62,370 nt of DNA, from positions 1 through 62,370 of the forward strand of contig JBCDGZ010000025.1 in NCBI GenBank assembly GCA_038750655.1, written 5' to 3'. The translations under genes and the position numbers were made by a program. Under the pieces are notes generated by a model. That model saw only the letters and a program-made list of their open reading frames with translations. It was not told where the DNA came from and did not search any database. This document shows positions 17,242 to 26,338 of the stretch, one piece after another. Origin of the DNA: JBCDGZ01 sp038750655 (GTDB taxonomy: Bacteria > Bacteroidota > Bacteroidia > Chitinophagales > Saprospiraceae). How positions within the stretch are numbered: position 1 is the stretch's first letter; each line of letters begins with the position of its first letter.

Positions 17242-19026
17242 TTAATTAATCATGACCATAGCGCCATTGATGAACAACTCACCTTGGGAACTGAAAGAGG
17301 CGCTGGCACTGGCGTTTACGGAATACTCGACATCTGCGGTGTGGCTGATGCTTATGGCACTCAAGGAGATGGAGCCGCTGGAGGCGGTGGCGGTGAGGCC
17401 ACTGGGTCCATCGATCGTGATGGATTCAGTGGCTTTTATGTTAATGTTAGAAGCACTGTTGATGTCGATACCACTAGACGATAATTTGATAGAATTGTTA
17501 TTTTGATCGCTTAGGGTAATGCCTTGATCTTCGTCACTCAGTATGAGTTGATTCTCCCCAGGTGTAATGATGGTAATGATCCTTTTTTCTTCGTCAAAAG
17601 TGATTTTTAGTTTTTCTCGAGTTACAATGGCCTTAATGGTGTTCTCTTCATCCGGTTCTTCCGGCGCCTGTCGACTACTGCTGTAGAGCGACCCGAGAAT
17701 GACTGGATAGCGGGGATCATCATTGAGAAAACCTACCACCACTTCATCTTCTACCTCGGGATAGAAAAAAGCGCCGGCCTCGTTCGTTGCCGAAAAATTA
17801 GCCAGTCGCGCCCAAACGCCATCATCGCTGGATTGAATCAGCGGAAGGGTAACCAAGACCCTAAACTCCCCATCTGGATCATCGTGGATTTGCTGAACCT
17901 TGCCAATCTGCAAGCCCTGAATGCCCGGTAATAAGCCTGCCGCCAGGGGCGCTTCCGTCCGTACCGTCTCCGTAAACCAATCTGGCGACAAGCCCAACTG
18001 CGCCGTACTCACCCAATTGCCATCACTGATCCGATGTTCCACTCCCGAGACAAAGCCCTTGCCATTGAACCTCTTCCCAAAGCCCTTGAGCTGAACCAGC
18101 GTACCCGGCTTCGCCAGCGCACTCCCCTGAAACTTTACCGCCCCTCTTACCTTAGCATAAGTCGACTTCGTCCCCTCCGCTTTGGCCCAAACCTCCAATT
18201 GGCTTTCTTCCAAAGCCCCCGCACTTTGTAAATCGTAATTGTCCAGCCCGACGACCTTCGCCAATTCGCTGGTACTTAAATTCCCTTGGTTGATATTTCC
18301 GGGTGTAGCATTGGCATTGATCACGGACTGGCTGTCCATATCCCAGGCATTGGCTTGAACCGATTGGAGCTGTGACACGGCGTCAATAGTGGCGTCGAAT
18401 GCATAAATGTCGTATCCGTAGGTTAAGCTAAGCACTTCCTCCGTAAGCTCCTCAGGACGCTTAATAGCAATTTTCCCATCCTCCACCATACATACCATAC
18501 CGTTGACTTCTGTACGGGAAAGCAAGAAATCCCAGTCTGTTGCATAATACTGTACAACTTCTTTCAGCTGCACATCTGTAGAGGAGACATCAGCCTCTAA
18601 ATCATATTTCCCAATCAACTCGGAAAATATAGCACTATCCGTTGTCTCTACGAAATAGGCGTTCTTCCGCCCCACCGTCATCTTTACGGCCTCATCTTGA
18701 CAGTGCACCACCAGCGTCGGTCCGTTTTTACTATCAATTTGCAGTTGTTGTTGAACAACAATTCCCTGAAAGATGCTGGTGTTGCTGTTTTCATAACCTG
18801 CTAGGACTTCGATCTTTGCACCGGGGACAAAGGTATCCGAATCACTGACGGGAAAGTCTTGCTTGGCAGCACTACCATCCACTAGTACAATTTCGCAAGA
18901 GGAGATGCGGTTCGCTGCCTTTCGAACGGTGATGGAAACGACCTGATCCGTATCTTTGATGGTTTTGCCTTGGGATTTGATGCTAAAGGTGACTAAGTCT
19001 GCCTTGGAAGTTACTGGTGATGACAT
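17242..19026 (-). CDS. VgrG-like spike protein
   Basis: A 594-residue VgrG homologue. The N-terminal part (about 1-360) resembles the phage T4 gp27-like hub (VTFSIKSQGKTIKDTDQVVSI, GAKIEVLAGYENS). The middle (about 370-450) is a gp5-like OB fold (DPDGEFRVLVTLPLIQSSDDGVWARLANFSATNEAGAFFYPEVEDEVVVGFLNDDPRYPVILGSL). The C-terminus is a long run of Ser/Thr/Ile-rich short strands, typical of the trimeric needle. It is followed by the PAAR gene, but no sheath, tube, baseplate, ClpV or membrane-complex gene lies in the window, so it is an orphan spike pair. No effector domain follows the needle. Confidence 0.93.
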   Translation of the reverse strand: MSSPVTSKADLVTFSIKSQGKTIKDTDQVVSITVRKAANRISSCEIVLVDGSAAKQDFPVSDSDTFVPGAKIEVLAGYENSNTSIFQGIVVQQQLQIDSKNGPTLVVHCQDEAVKMTVGRKNAYFVETTDSAIFSELIGKYDLEADVSSTDVQLKEVVQYYATDWDFLLSRTEVNGMVCMVEDGKIAIKRPEELTEEVLSLTYGYDIYAFDATIDAVSQLQSVQANAWDMDSQSVINANATPGNINQGNLSTSELAKVVGLDNYDLQSAGALEESQLEVWAKAEGTKSTYAKVRGAVKFQGSALAKPGTLVQLKGFGKRFNGKGFVSGVEHRISDGNWVSTAQLGLSPDWFTETVRTEAPLAAGLLPGIQGLQIGKVQQIHDDPDGEFRVLVTLPLIQSSDDGVWARLANFSATNEAGAFFYPEVEDEVVVGFLNDDPRYPVILGSLYSSSRQAPEEPDEENTIKAIVTREKLKITFDEEKRIITIITPGENQLILSDEDQGITLSDQNNNSIKLSSSGIDINSASNINIKATESITIDGPSGLTATASSGSISLSAISISHTADVEYSVNASASASFSSQGELFINGAMVMIN

Positions 19027-19248
19027 AAAGAGGGAGAATGGGGGTTATTAATGGATCAGTAAAATAGTTAATATTTAGGAATTTTGAAATTTTGTTTTTT
19101 CACTTGAAATAAAGAGTCGCCTTTTAATCGTCGAGATATTTTAATGCTAGCTAGTGGTACACCGCTTTGAATTCTAATAGAGAATGCTCGAACAATTGAG
19201 AATTCCAAACCGTTACTCTTGCGTATTTTCCAACCAAAAATTCAACGC

Positions 19249-20343
19249 ATGTCTGACCACACTTTATTTGCTCCCTACCAACTAGGAAATATCCACCTCA
19301 ACAATAAGATCATCATGGCCCCCATGACCCGCTCCCGGGCCCAACCCGTCGGCGTTCCCGATGAGCTGAACGCCCGCTACTACGCCCAAAGGGCCGGCGC
19401 TGGGCTGATCATCACCGAAGGGACTACGCCTTCGCCAAACGGCCTGGGCTATCCCCGCATCCCCGGTATCTACAGCCCCGAGCAGGTAGCGGGCTGGAAG
19501 CTGGTCACCGATGCCGTGCACGCGCAGGGCGGCCGCATCTTCCTGCAAGTGATGCACACCGGAAGGGTGGGCCACCTGGCCAATATGCCTGAAGGCACCG
19601 AAGTAGTAGCGCCCACTAGCAAAACCGTTTCTGGTGAAATGTACACCGATGCCGAGGGTCCGCAGCCCCATACGCCTCCTCGACTGATGAACCTCGATGA
19701 CATCCAACAGGCGAAGAACGAATATGTCGCGGCTGCCAACAATGCCATCGCCGCCGGCTTTGACGGGATTGAACTGCACGGAGCCAACGGCTACCTGCTG
19801 GAACAGTTCCTCAATCCATTGACCAATGAACTGACTAATGACTATGGAGGCAGTACGGCTAACCGGCTTCGCTTCGTGGTCGAGACGGCGACGGAGGTCG
19901 CCGCTGCAATCGGTGGCGATAAGGTCGGCATCCGGGTCTCTCCCTACGGCATCTTTAATGACACCGGGGCTTTTGAAGATTTGGAAAATACTTACGAGCA
20001 GCTGTCGCGCGAGCTGGGACAACTGGGGCTGGTGTATATGCACATTGTCGATCATTCGGCGCTGGGTGCACCGGAGGTGCCAGTGAAGATCAAGAAATTG
20101 ATTCGCGATGCTTTTGGCGGTACGATCATCCTCAGCGGGGGGTACGACCGGGAGCGGGCCGAGCAGGATTTGGCCGCAGGGCTGGGGCACTTGGTGGCCT
20201 ACGGCCGTCCTTTTATTGCCAACCCCGATCTGGTGGAGCGACTGCGCAACAATGCGGCGCTGGCTGATGCCGATCATGGGACTTTTTACACGCCGGGCGA
20301 GCAGGGCTACACCGATTATCCAACGCTGGCGGAGGTAGGCTAA
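19249..20343 (+). CDS. old yellow enzyme family alkene reductase (NemA-like)
   Basis: A 364-residue FMN-dependent reductase. The start at 19249 (MSDHTLFAPYQLG) is preferred over the in-frame ATG at 19219. Conserved OYE features are MAPMTRSRA near the N-terminus, the substrate-binding ELHGANGYLLEQFLNP near 180, and the flavin-binding GHLVAYGRPFIANPDLVERL near the C-terminus. These enzymes reduce activated C=C bonds, nitro compounds and N-ethylmaleimide using NAD(P)H. It is divergent from vgrG and convergent with the alpha/beta hydrolase gene, with a hairpin between. Substrate not known. Confidence 0.9.
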   Translation: MSDHTLFAPYQLGNIHLNNKIIMAPMTRSRAQPVGVPDELNARYYAQRAGAGLIITEGTTPSPNGLGYPRIPGIYSPEQVAGWKLVTDAVHAQGGRIFLQVMHTGRVGHLANMPEGTEVVAPTSKTVSGEMYTDAEGPQPHTPPRLMNLDDIQQAKNEYVAAANNAIAAGFDGIELHGANGYLLEQFLNPLTNELTNDYGGSTANRLRFVVETATEVAAAIGGDKVGIRVSPYGIFNDTGAFEDLENTYEQLSRELGQLGLVYMHIVDHSALGAPEVPVKIKKLIRDAFGGTIILSGGYDRERAEQDLAAGLGHLVAYGRPFIANPDLVERLRNNAALADADHGTFYTPGEQGYTDYPTLAEVG

Positions 20344-20376
20344 GCGAAATATTGGATCATCACTCGCCAACAGAGG

Positions 20377-20411
20377 GTAAGGTATTCTAAAAAAATAGAA
20401 GAATACCTTAC
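20377..20411. terminator. bidirectional hairpin between convergent genes
   Basis: GTAAGGTATTCT (20377-20388) and AGAATACCTTAC (20400-20411) form a perfect 12-bp stem with an 11-base A-rich loop, midway between the convergent alkene reductase and hydrolase genes. No long T-run follows. Confidence 0.65.
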
Positions 20412-20428
20412 TCTAACAATAATATAAT

Positions 20429-21331
20429 CTACGCCAACTGAGCCTTGAAAAAGTCTTTCACCTGCTCAACAACCCTTTGGATCATCTCCTCATTATCGTA
20501 GTAATCGAAGTGGTAACCACCTCCCCAAACGAGTTGCTTTTCGCCCTTGAGGGCGGCAAAGAACTGCTTGGCATTATCCGGTAGGGCACTGCCATCGGAG
20601 TGAAACATCATAAAAGGAGTCGTGATCGCACTGGCCTTACTCATGGGGTCAAAGGCCAGCCAAGGCTCCCAGCTCATCACGGCAAACTCATTTTTCCATT
20701 CCTTTACGCCTCCTCCACGATTGGCATCCATGTAGTATTCCATCGGGCCGACATGAGAAGCGGTGGTATCTGTATTGTGGTAAGCCGGAATGATGGTATT
20801 CTCTCCGGTTGCGGTGTATTTTGCTTGGGCTTTTGCGCCGGCTTGTTGGAGGTTTTGCAGCTTGTCAGGGCTGCCGTAGAGGAGTGGGAGCGTGGCGGTA
20901 TTGGGCAGCCAGGAGGCGACGGTAGCAACGGCGTTCACCCTATCGTCTTCAGCGGCTAGGTAGGCCATATTGCCACCGGAGGTACAAACACCTAAGCCTC
21001 CGACTGCTTGTACGTAAGGCAGTTCGCTCAGGAAGGTGACGGCGGCTTTGAGGTCCTCGAGTTTTAGTTGAGGGTCTTCGAACTGCCGGGGCTGCCCTTC
21101 GCTTTCTCCAAAATTGCGGTAGTCAAAGGCCAGGGCGATGAGTCCCTGCTCGGCTAGCTTTTGAGCGTAGGTCCCCGCCATTTGTTCTTTTACAGAAGTC
21201 AGGGATCCTCCGGTGACTACTGCGGGGTAGCGCTGGCTGGAGTCAAAATTTGCCGGCTTGAATAAATGACCGGCTAAGGTGAGGCCTTCTGCCTGGAAGG
21301 TGATGCTTTCTTTTATTACTTGGGTACTCAT
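20429..21331 (-). CDS. alpha/beta hydrolase, dienelactone-hydrolase-like/YcjY-type
   Basis: A 300-residue alpha/beta hydrolase without a signal peptide. The oxyanion region is PAVVTGGSLTSVKEQ. The expected nucleophile elbow reads GVCTSGGN (about 131-138), where a cysteine takes the usual serine position, as in dienelactone hydrolase and YcjY-type proteins. The likely histidine is in GGYHFDYYDNEE near the C-terminus. Substrate is unknown. An AraC regulator gene lies 143 bases upstream on the same strand and may control it. Confidence 0.8.
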   Translation of the reverse strand: MSTQVIKESITFQAEGLTLAGHLFKPANFDSSQRYPAVVTGGSLTSVKEQMAGTYAQKLAEQGLIALAFDYRNFGESEGQPRQFEDPQLKLEDLKAAVTFLSELPYVQAVGGLGVCTSGGNMAYLAAEDDRVNAVATVASWLPNTATLPLLYGSPDKLQNLQQAGAKAQAKYTATGENTIIPAYHNTDTTASHVGPMEYYMDANRGGGVKEWKNEFAVMSWEPWLAFDPMSKASAITTPFMMFHSDGSALPDNAKQFFAALKGEKQLVWGGGYHFDYYDNEEMIQRVVEQVKDFFKAQLA

Positions 21332-21474
21332 GACAATTTGATTTTAGTGTTTATTGAAATGTATACCACAAAGATGCGAGGTAAGCCGCCTTTCTTAATT
21401 GCGTGTTTCAAAGGCGGTATTGCAAAATTCAAAGAGATTTGAAAAAACAGGCCAATCAGCCCAATCATGTTAGG

Positions 21475-22374
21475 CTACACTTGCCCCACCGCTCGAAACT
21501 GCACAGGGGTTAAAGAGGTGTTTTTCTTGAAAAAATTGTGGAAATGCGAAGTCTCCTTGTATCCCAATTGGTAGGCGACTTCCTTGACGCTCATTTCGGT
21601 CTGCAAAAGTAAAGACTTGGCGGATTGCAGGATTTTCTCCTGAATGAGCTGCTTGGCCGTTTTACCCGTAATGCGTTTGGCAATAGCATTCAAATGATTG
21701 GGATGGATGGCCAGCTCCTGAGCGTAAAAACTGGTGGCAAAATAATCAGAGTTGACCACCGTCTCATTGAGTTTGTTCTCAATAAGCGTTTGGTAGCGGG
21801 AGATCAGGGCAATATCCGCTGTACGTTTTTTATGGGAAACATTGGAGGGCGAAAGGGTATCGGTGAAACGCTTGATGTTCAGCAGCAGCAGATTGAGGTA
21901 GCTTTCGATGAAAGCGAACTTATCACGGTGATTGGATTTGATCTCCGCAATGATTTTTTGAAACAAGTCACTCAATACGGCAATGTGCTCGTTAGGGATC
22001 GAAAATGGGGCAATCTCATCCAACTTGAGAAAAGGGAAATCAACCAGCAGTTGATTCCCGAAATGACACTTCAACAAAAAATCCTGGCTGAAAACGATAT
22101 AGTAGCCCTCCCAATCATTTTCAATATTCCAAGAAATGAGTTGATAGGGAGAATTGAAAACGAGGTTGGCCTCCATATTCTTGATACCGTGCCACTGGTG
22201 CGAGGTACCGCTAAACAGAATACCGATGGCGTAGAATTCGTGCTGGAAGGGTTGAATATGCCGTCTGACAGTGGGCATATTTTCCTTAAAACTACGGGCG
22301 TCGAACTCCTCATGGCGAGCTAGCGGGACGTTGATGTGCTGGTAGTATTCTTGTATAGTGCTGATGTACTTCAA
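21475..22374 (-). CDS. AraC family transcriptional regulator
   Basis: A 299-residue protein with an N-terminal cupin-like sensing part (HEFYAIGILFSGTSHQWHGIKN) and two C-terminal helix-turn-helix motifs typical of AraC/XylS (AQELAIHPNHLNAIAKRITGKT and VKEVAYQLGYKETSHFHNFFKKNTSLTPVQFR). It probably activates the adjacent hydrolase gene, and possibly the alkene reductase beyond it, in response to a small molecule; this is inferred from position only. Confidence 0.9.
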   Translation of the reverse strand: MKYISTIQEYYQHINVPLARHEEFDARSFKENMPTVRRHIQPFQHEFYAIGILFSGTSHQWHGIKNMEANLVFNSPYQLISWNIENDWEGYYIVFSQDFLLKCHFGNQLLVDFPFLKLDEIAPFSIPNEHIAVLSDLFQKIIAEIKSNHRDKFAFIESYLNLLLLNIKRFTDTLSPSNVSHKKRTADIALISRYQTLIENKLNETVVNSDYFATSFYAQELAIHPNHLNAIAKRITGKTAKQLIQEKILQSAKSLLLQTEMSVKEVAYQLGYKETSHFHNFFKKNTSLTPVQFRAVGQV

Positions 22375-22453
22375 GGTAGACGGTTTAACTGATCATCCGA
22401 TTACCGAACGATCTATACCCATGAAACAGCATTGCACTACTAAGGGTTTAATC

Positions 22454-23320
22454 CTAAAGATTGAAACCGCTTTGTAAGATGTACCACTTTCTTATCAGCT
22501 TTTGATCAAGCGTAGAACCATAGATTCCGATACCTTCTCTTCGTTGCAGAATTTGTGGGACCTCTTCATCCGAGAAGGATAACTTTTCTCCTTTTGAAGC
22601 ACAGGGCCAGGTCCAGTATTGCTGTGTTCCGTCATGATAGTAGGAATGTCGGTCCTGGATTTGTGCGAACATCAGCGGGCGAATTTTACCGGCAGATAGC
22701 GCGGCTTGTAGTATCCCTCCCAACTGCTCATTATCCGTATCCTTATCAAAATGAAGGAGTATGATTTCCATGTTTGTAACACTCCGACCGATCTCCTCTT
22801 CACCGGGATAGCCCTTTTGGGCAAACAAATTTAAAAGGTATTGAATGTTAGAGGAGTCAACCGCTAACCACTCCTCCGCGCGCGCCTTCGACTTCCTAAA
22901 TCGCTTGGACTGTTGCTTGCAATTTGGGTCTTCCAAACACTCCTTGTAGTAACTTTGCGCTCTGGTGTACTTCTTCGCGCGTATTTTTTGATCAGCGATA
23001 AAAAGACTGTCAATGGTTCTCGCCAGTTGAGGATCTGCCCCTTTTAGTTGCATCTTGATTCGTTGGGAATAGTGCTTTATCCGTTGTTGATCTTTATTCT
23101 TTTTGGCCAACTTGAGCACTTTCTTGAGGTAAAAGGTATTTACATAATCCACCGTCCTAAAGGCGGCCTCATAGGCTGCGATGGCCTGATCGGCTTGATT
23201 GTTCTTTGCGAGCGTGTTCGCAGCGCTGATTTGTGCGTAGAAGTCGTTGAGCTGTTGTGCGTTGGTGATGGGGAGGAGGAAAAGAGAAAGTAGGAGTGGC
23301 AGATGATTTTTTAGCTTCAT
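22454..23320 (-). CDS. hypothetical exported protein (DUF6624-like)
   Basis: A 288-residue protein with a signal peptide (about 1-21, ending TNAQQ). The N-terminal half is helical and TPR-like (QAIAAYEAAFRTVDYVNTFYLKKVLKLAKK). The C-terminal half holds the ALSAGKIRPLMFAQIQDRHSYYHDGTQQYW pattern seen, as I recall, in DUF6624 proteins of Bacteroidota. No catalytic function is known to me. It lies downstream of the LytTR regulator on the same strand with a 184-base gap. Confidence 0.65.
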   Translation of the reverse strand: MKLKNHLPLLLSLFLLPITNAQQLNDFYAQISAANTLAKNNQADQAIAAYEAAFRTVDYVNTFYLKKVLKLAKKNKDQQRIKHYSQRIKMQLKGADPQLARTIDSLFIADQKIRAKKYTRAQSYYKECLEDPNCKQQSKRFRKSKARAEEWLAVDSSNIQYLLNLFAQKGYPGEEEIGRSVTNMEIILLHFDKDTDNEQLGGILQAALSAGKIRPLMFAQIQDRHSYYHDGTQQYWTWPCASKGEKLSFSDEEVPQILQRREGIGIYGSTLDQKLIRKWYILQSGFNL

Positions 23321-23504
23321 TGGTTATCACTTTATGTGTTTGCTTTACTGTTCAGTGTCCTCTTCGAGAGCTACTGCCTTGACGAATAGGGCGAACTAAC
23401 CCTGTTTCGTCCGAGTCGTGTCTCTTGCCAAAGGACATGGCGATTTACTAACGTTTTTTTAGCAAACGATTATTTAAAGCATACTATTCTCTCAGCAAGT
23501 CAGA

Positions 23505-24212
23505 TTAACCAAAAATCAGCCGCACCACCTCCGCCCTCCGCTCCCGGCTTACCGGTATCTTATGATCACCAATTTCCAGGCGGTTGCCCTCGATGGACTT
23601 GACCTCGCGGCTGTTGATGATGTAGGATTTGTGGACGCGGAGGAAGTGGGGGTGAGGTAGTGCGGCCTCTAGGTTTTTGAGGCTTTCGAGGGTAACGATC
23701 TTTTCGTTTCGGCAGACGATTTTGACGTATTCTTTGAGGCCTTCGATGAAGAGGAGATCTTGGAGGGGGAGCTTGATGGTACGGGCGTCGGATTTGACGG
23801 TGATGAAGGCTGGGGTAGGCGGGGCGCTGGGCGCAGGGGCTGTTTGCTGACGGCGCAGTTGCTCCTTGGCTTTATTGACTGCTTGGAGGAAGCGCTCGAA
23901 GGAGAAAGGCTTGAGGAGGTAGTCGACAGCGTCGAGGTTGAAGGCTTCGACGGCGTGGTCGGAGTAGGCGGTGGTGAAGATGGTAACGGGGGGATGTTTG
24001 AGGGTGCGCAATAGGTTGACGCCGCTAAGGGTAGGCATTTGGACGTCCAGGAAAAGCAAGTCGACGGTCTGACTACTGAGTAAGTCGACGGCCTTGATGG
24101 GGGATTTTTCTTTGCCGACGATTTCCAGGTCGGGGACTTCTTTGATAAAATTTTCCAGCAGCCGTAGCGCCAGGTATTCATCATCGACCAAGAGGACTTT
24201 TATGGTATTCAT
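23505..24212 (-). CDS. LytTR-type response regulator
   Basis: A 235-residue two-domain response regulator. The receiver (1-120) has the acidic pair in LLVDDE, the phospho-acceptor Asp in LFLDVQMP, and the conserved Lys in LLKPFSF. The C-terminal LytTR DNA-binding domain (about 140-235) has LLFIEGLKEYVKI and FLRVHKSYIIN. A Pro/Ala-rich linker separates the two. The start overlaps the end of the sensor kinase gene by 4 bases, so the pair is translationally coupled. Confidence 0.94.
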   Translation of the reverse strand: MNTIKVLLVDDEYLALRLLENFIKEVPDLEIVGKEKSPIKAVDLLSSQTVDLLFLDVQMPTLSGVNLLRTLKHPPVTIFTTAYSDHAVEAFNLDAVDYLLKPFSFERFLQAVNKAKEQLRRQQTAPAPSAPPTPAFITVKSDARTIKLPLQDLLFIEGLKEYVKIVCRNEKIVTLESLKNLEAALPHPHFLRVHKSYIINSREVKSIEGNRLEIGDHKIPVSRERRAEVVRLIFG

Positions 24213-25231
24213 GCTTGGGGTGATTGGTAAATGTGGAGATGGACTTCAAATTGTCGTTCTGTGCTCTGGGTAACAAAATCGTACCGTTGGGGATACTTGA
24301 GGGCCAGCCGTTGCTGGATATTTTGCAGCCCTACGCCGCCCGTTTTATCCTTCTGTTGATTCGCATCGTTTTTGCTGTTGGTGGTTTGGAAATGAATACC
24401 TTGCTCATCGACTCTGAGGTGCAAGTGGGCAAAGGCCGCTGGGTTGCTGTCAAAGTCGCCGTGCTTGACACAATTTTCTACCAAAGGAATCAAGATCATT
24501 GGTTCGATCGCCCGATCTTGTAGGGTACCTTGGGTCTCCAATTGAATATTGGGAGCCTCTTCTTTGGTCATTCGAAAAAGGCCAAGGTACTTTTGTATCT
24601 GCTCGACTTCTGCCGCTAAGGATACCTTTTCTTTACGACTTTCATAAATACTGTAGCGGAGTAAGTCGGCCAATTGCAGGATCATTTTGGGCGTCTGGTC
24701 TGATTTTTCAACTGCCAGCGCATAGATGTTGTTCAACGAGTTGAAGAGAAAGTGAGGGTTGATTTGTGATTTGAGGTAAAGCAGTTGGGCTTCGCTTTGC
24801 TGGCGAATAATGGCCTGCGCCTTTTGCTCCATTTCGATCCGATTTTCCAGATAAGTGATAATCGTACTTAAGAACATGGTGATGAGTATGGTACCACCAA
24901 TCATCCTGCGCATATTAACCTTAGAATTTTGGGAGATAAAATCGTAGAACTCTGGAGCAAAGTGGCCTTCTACCCGCAGCTTCAAGTGGAAAAAGATGAT
25001 GAGACAGAGTATGCTGCCCAATGCATAATACCAATATTTTTCTTTCACCAGAAACTGCTGTACCACCAAGCGGGCATAGCTGTAGAACAGCAGGATATTG
25101 ATTGTTCCGGCAATTAGGGTATGTCGGACTGCCACTTCCCCGCCCAGGTTATTAGTCTTGTAGAAGGTAGCGAATCCCAGATAGATTGACCAGACGATAA
25201 GGTGCAGCAGTCCGCTGTATTTTAAGAGCAT
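24209..25231 (-). CDS. LytS/YehU-type sensor histidine kinase
   Basis: A 340-residue inner-membrane kinase. The N-terminal half has four hydrophobic spans (about 5-140) with no large periplasmic sensor domain. The His_kinase domain contains SQINPHFLFNSLNNIY, with the phospho-acceptor histidine in NPHFLFN. The ATPase part has PLVENCVKHG and GGVGLQNIQQRL. It pairs with the LytTR regulator encoded directly downstream. Signals for such four-span kinases are usually unknown. Confidence 0.93.
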   Translation of the reverse strand: MLLKYSGLLHLIVWSIYLGFATFYKTNNLGGEVAVRHTLIAGTINILLFYSYARLVVQQFLVKEKYWYYALGSILCLIIFFHLKLRVEGHFAPEFYDFISQNSKVNMRRMIGGTILITMFLSTIITYLENRIEMEQKAQAIIRQQSEAQLLYLKSQINPHFLFNSLNNIYALAVEKSDQTPKMILQLADLLRYSIYESRKEKVSLAAEVEQIQKYLGLFRMTKEEAPNIQLETQGTLQDRAIEPMILIPLVENCVKHGDFDSNPAAFAHLHLRVDEQGIHFQTTNSKNDANQQKDKTGGVGLQNIQQRLALKYPQRYDFVTQSTERQFEVHLHIYQSPQA

Positions 25232-25488
25232 TTATTGCAGTGGCTTTTTTTCGAAAGTACTCAAAATCGCCTTCCCTCCCAAGCTTTTTAAATCAATGGT
25301 GGCTGATCGTCCATCAACGGTAGGCTTCCTTCAATGAACGGCTGTATGAGGGATAAACTGCTGATGATCTGCGAGGTGCCACAGATGATAGGGGTTTGGT
25401 TGCAGTTGGTTTAAAATATTTTTTCCTTCCTGCTAAAACACACAAATTATCAGTATAAAATTTATTAATCCACCAAAAAACTGGGACC

Positions 25489-26211
25489 ATGCAAAATTCA
25501 TTGTTTTCATTATTGATCATCGCATTTGGAGTAATCGTATTCAGTTCTTGTAGTAAACAAGAAGAAGCTACCATTCAACAGGCTACGCTCACAGAAGAAG
25601 AAACCATTGAAGTGGTGCAGCAGGCTTTGGGCAGCAGTTCCTACGGTATGCTGATGCAGGCGGAAGAGGCAGCTGTGATGGCAGATGAGGAATTGTCGGC
25701 TTCTATACTGCCCTGCGGCGTTCGCTATGATACCACCATCGTTCGGGCCAATGATCCGCAGGCTGTGCGTAATTACAACTACGTCATCAACCGCAGCTTC
25801 GAACTGATCTGCAACTTCGGTGTCCCCCAGGAAATTATCGTCAGCAAGACCTCCTCTGGTCAGTATACTGCCCCCCGCATGAGTTCCGACGACAGCTCCA
25901 CCTTCAATGCCTCCATTTCCAACCTACTGTTCGGGCAAGCGTACATCTACAATGGCTCCTACACCCGTCAAGGCACTCAAACGATCAATATCAGAGCCGA
26001 AAAGAATTTTGAGAGCGACCTCACTATCCAAACCACCGGCCTGCTCATTAATAAGGCTACTCGTAAGGTGGTCGGGGGCAGCTCCACCTTCTCCCTTACC
26101 GGTACGAACACCGAAGGCCAGCCCTTCTCCTACGTTGGCTCCATTACCTACAATGGCAATGGCTCGGCGACCCTGGAAATCAACGGAAATGTGTATAACC
26201 TGCAGCTCTAG
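25489..26211 (+). CDS. hypothetical lipoprotein
   Basis: A 240-residue lipoprotein (lipobox VFSSCSK at about residues 17-23). After an acidic, helical stretch (about 25-75) the protein is predicted to be beta-rich and polar, with repeated Thr/Asn/Ser strands (TINIRAEKNFESDLTIQTTG, SFSLTGTNTEGQPFSYVGSITYNGNGSATLEING). It has two isolated Cys (PCGV, ICNF) that could form a disulfide. I do not recognise a family. It precedes a Crp-like regulator gene, with an inverted repeat between. Confidence 0.7.
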   Translation: MQNSLFSLLIIAFGVIVFSSCSKQEEATIQQATLTEEETIEVVQQALGSSSYGMLMQAEEAAVMADEELSASILPCGVRYDTTIVRANDPQAVRNYNYVINRSFELICNFGVPQEIIVSKTSSGQYTAPRMSSDDSSTFNASISNLLFGQAYIYNGSYTRQGTQTINIRAEKNFESDLTIQTTGLLINKATRKVVGGSSTFSLTGTNTEGQPFSYVGSITYNGNGSATLEINGNVYNLQL

Positions 26212-26226
26212 AGCGTAAGAAAGAAG

Positions 26227-26260
26227 ACCTCCTGTGTATTTACCCGAGTGCACGGGAGGT
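26227..26260. repeat. inverted repeat after the lipoprotein gene
   Basis: ACCTCCTGTG (26227-26236) and CACGGGAGGT (26251-26260) form a 10-bp stem with one G-U pair. It has no T-run, so it is either a weak terminator or an mRNA-end stabiliser. Confidence 0.5.
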
Positions 26261-26338
26261 ACTTCCCTATCCACCCAAGGGGCATCGAATGTCAACAAAG
26301 CCTCAGTCTCAGCGTTTTATTATTCTAATCCTGAGTTC

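Noticed and set aside
23669..24184. Ser/Pro-rich 171-codon frame within the response regulator
   Set aside because: It is a frame-shifted shadow of a high-GC gene; the regulator frame shows all receiver and LytTR motifs.
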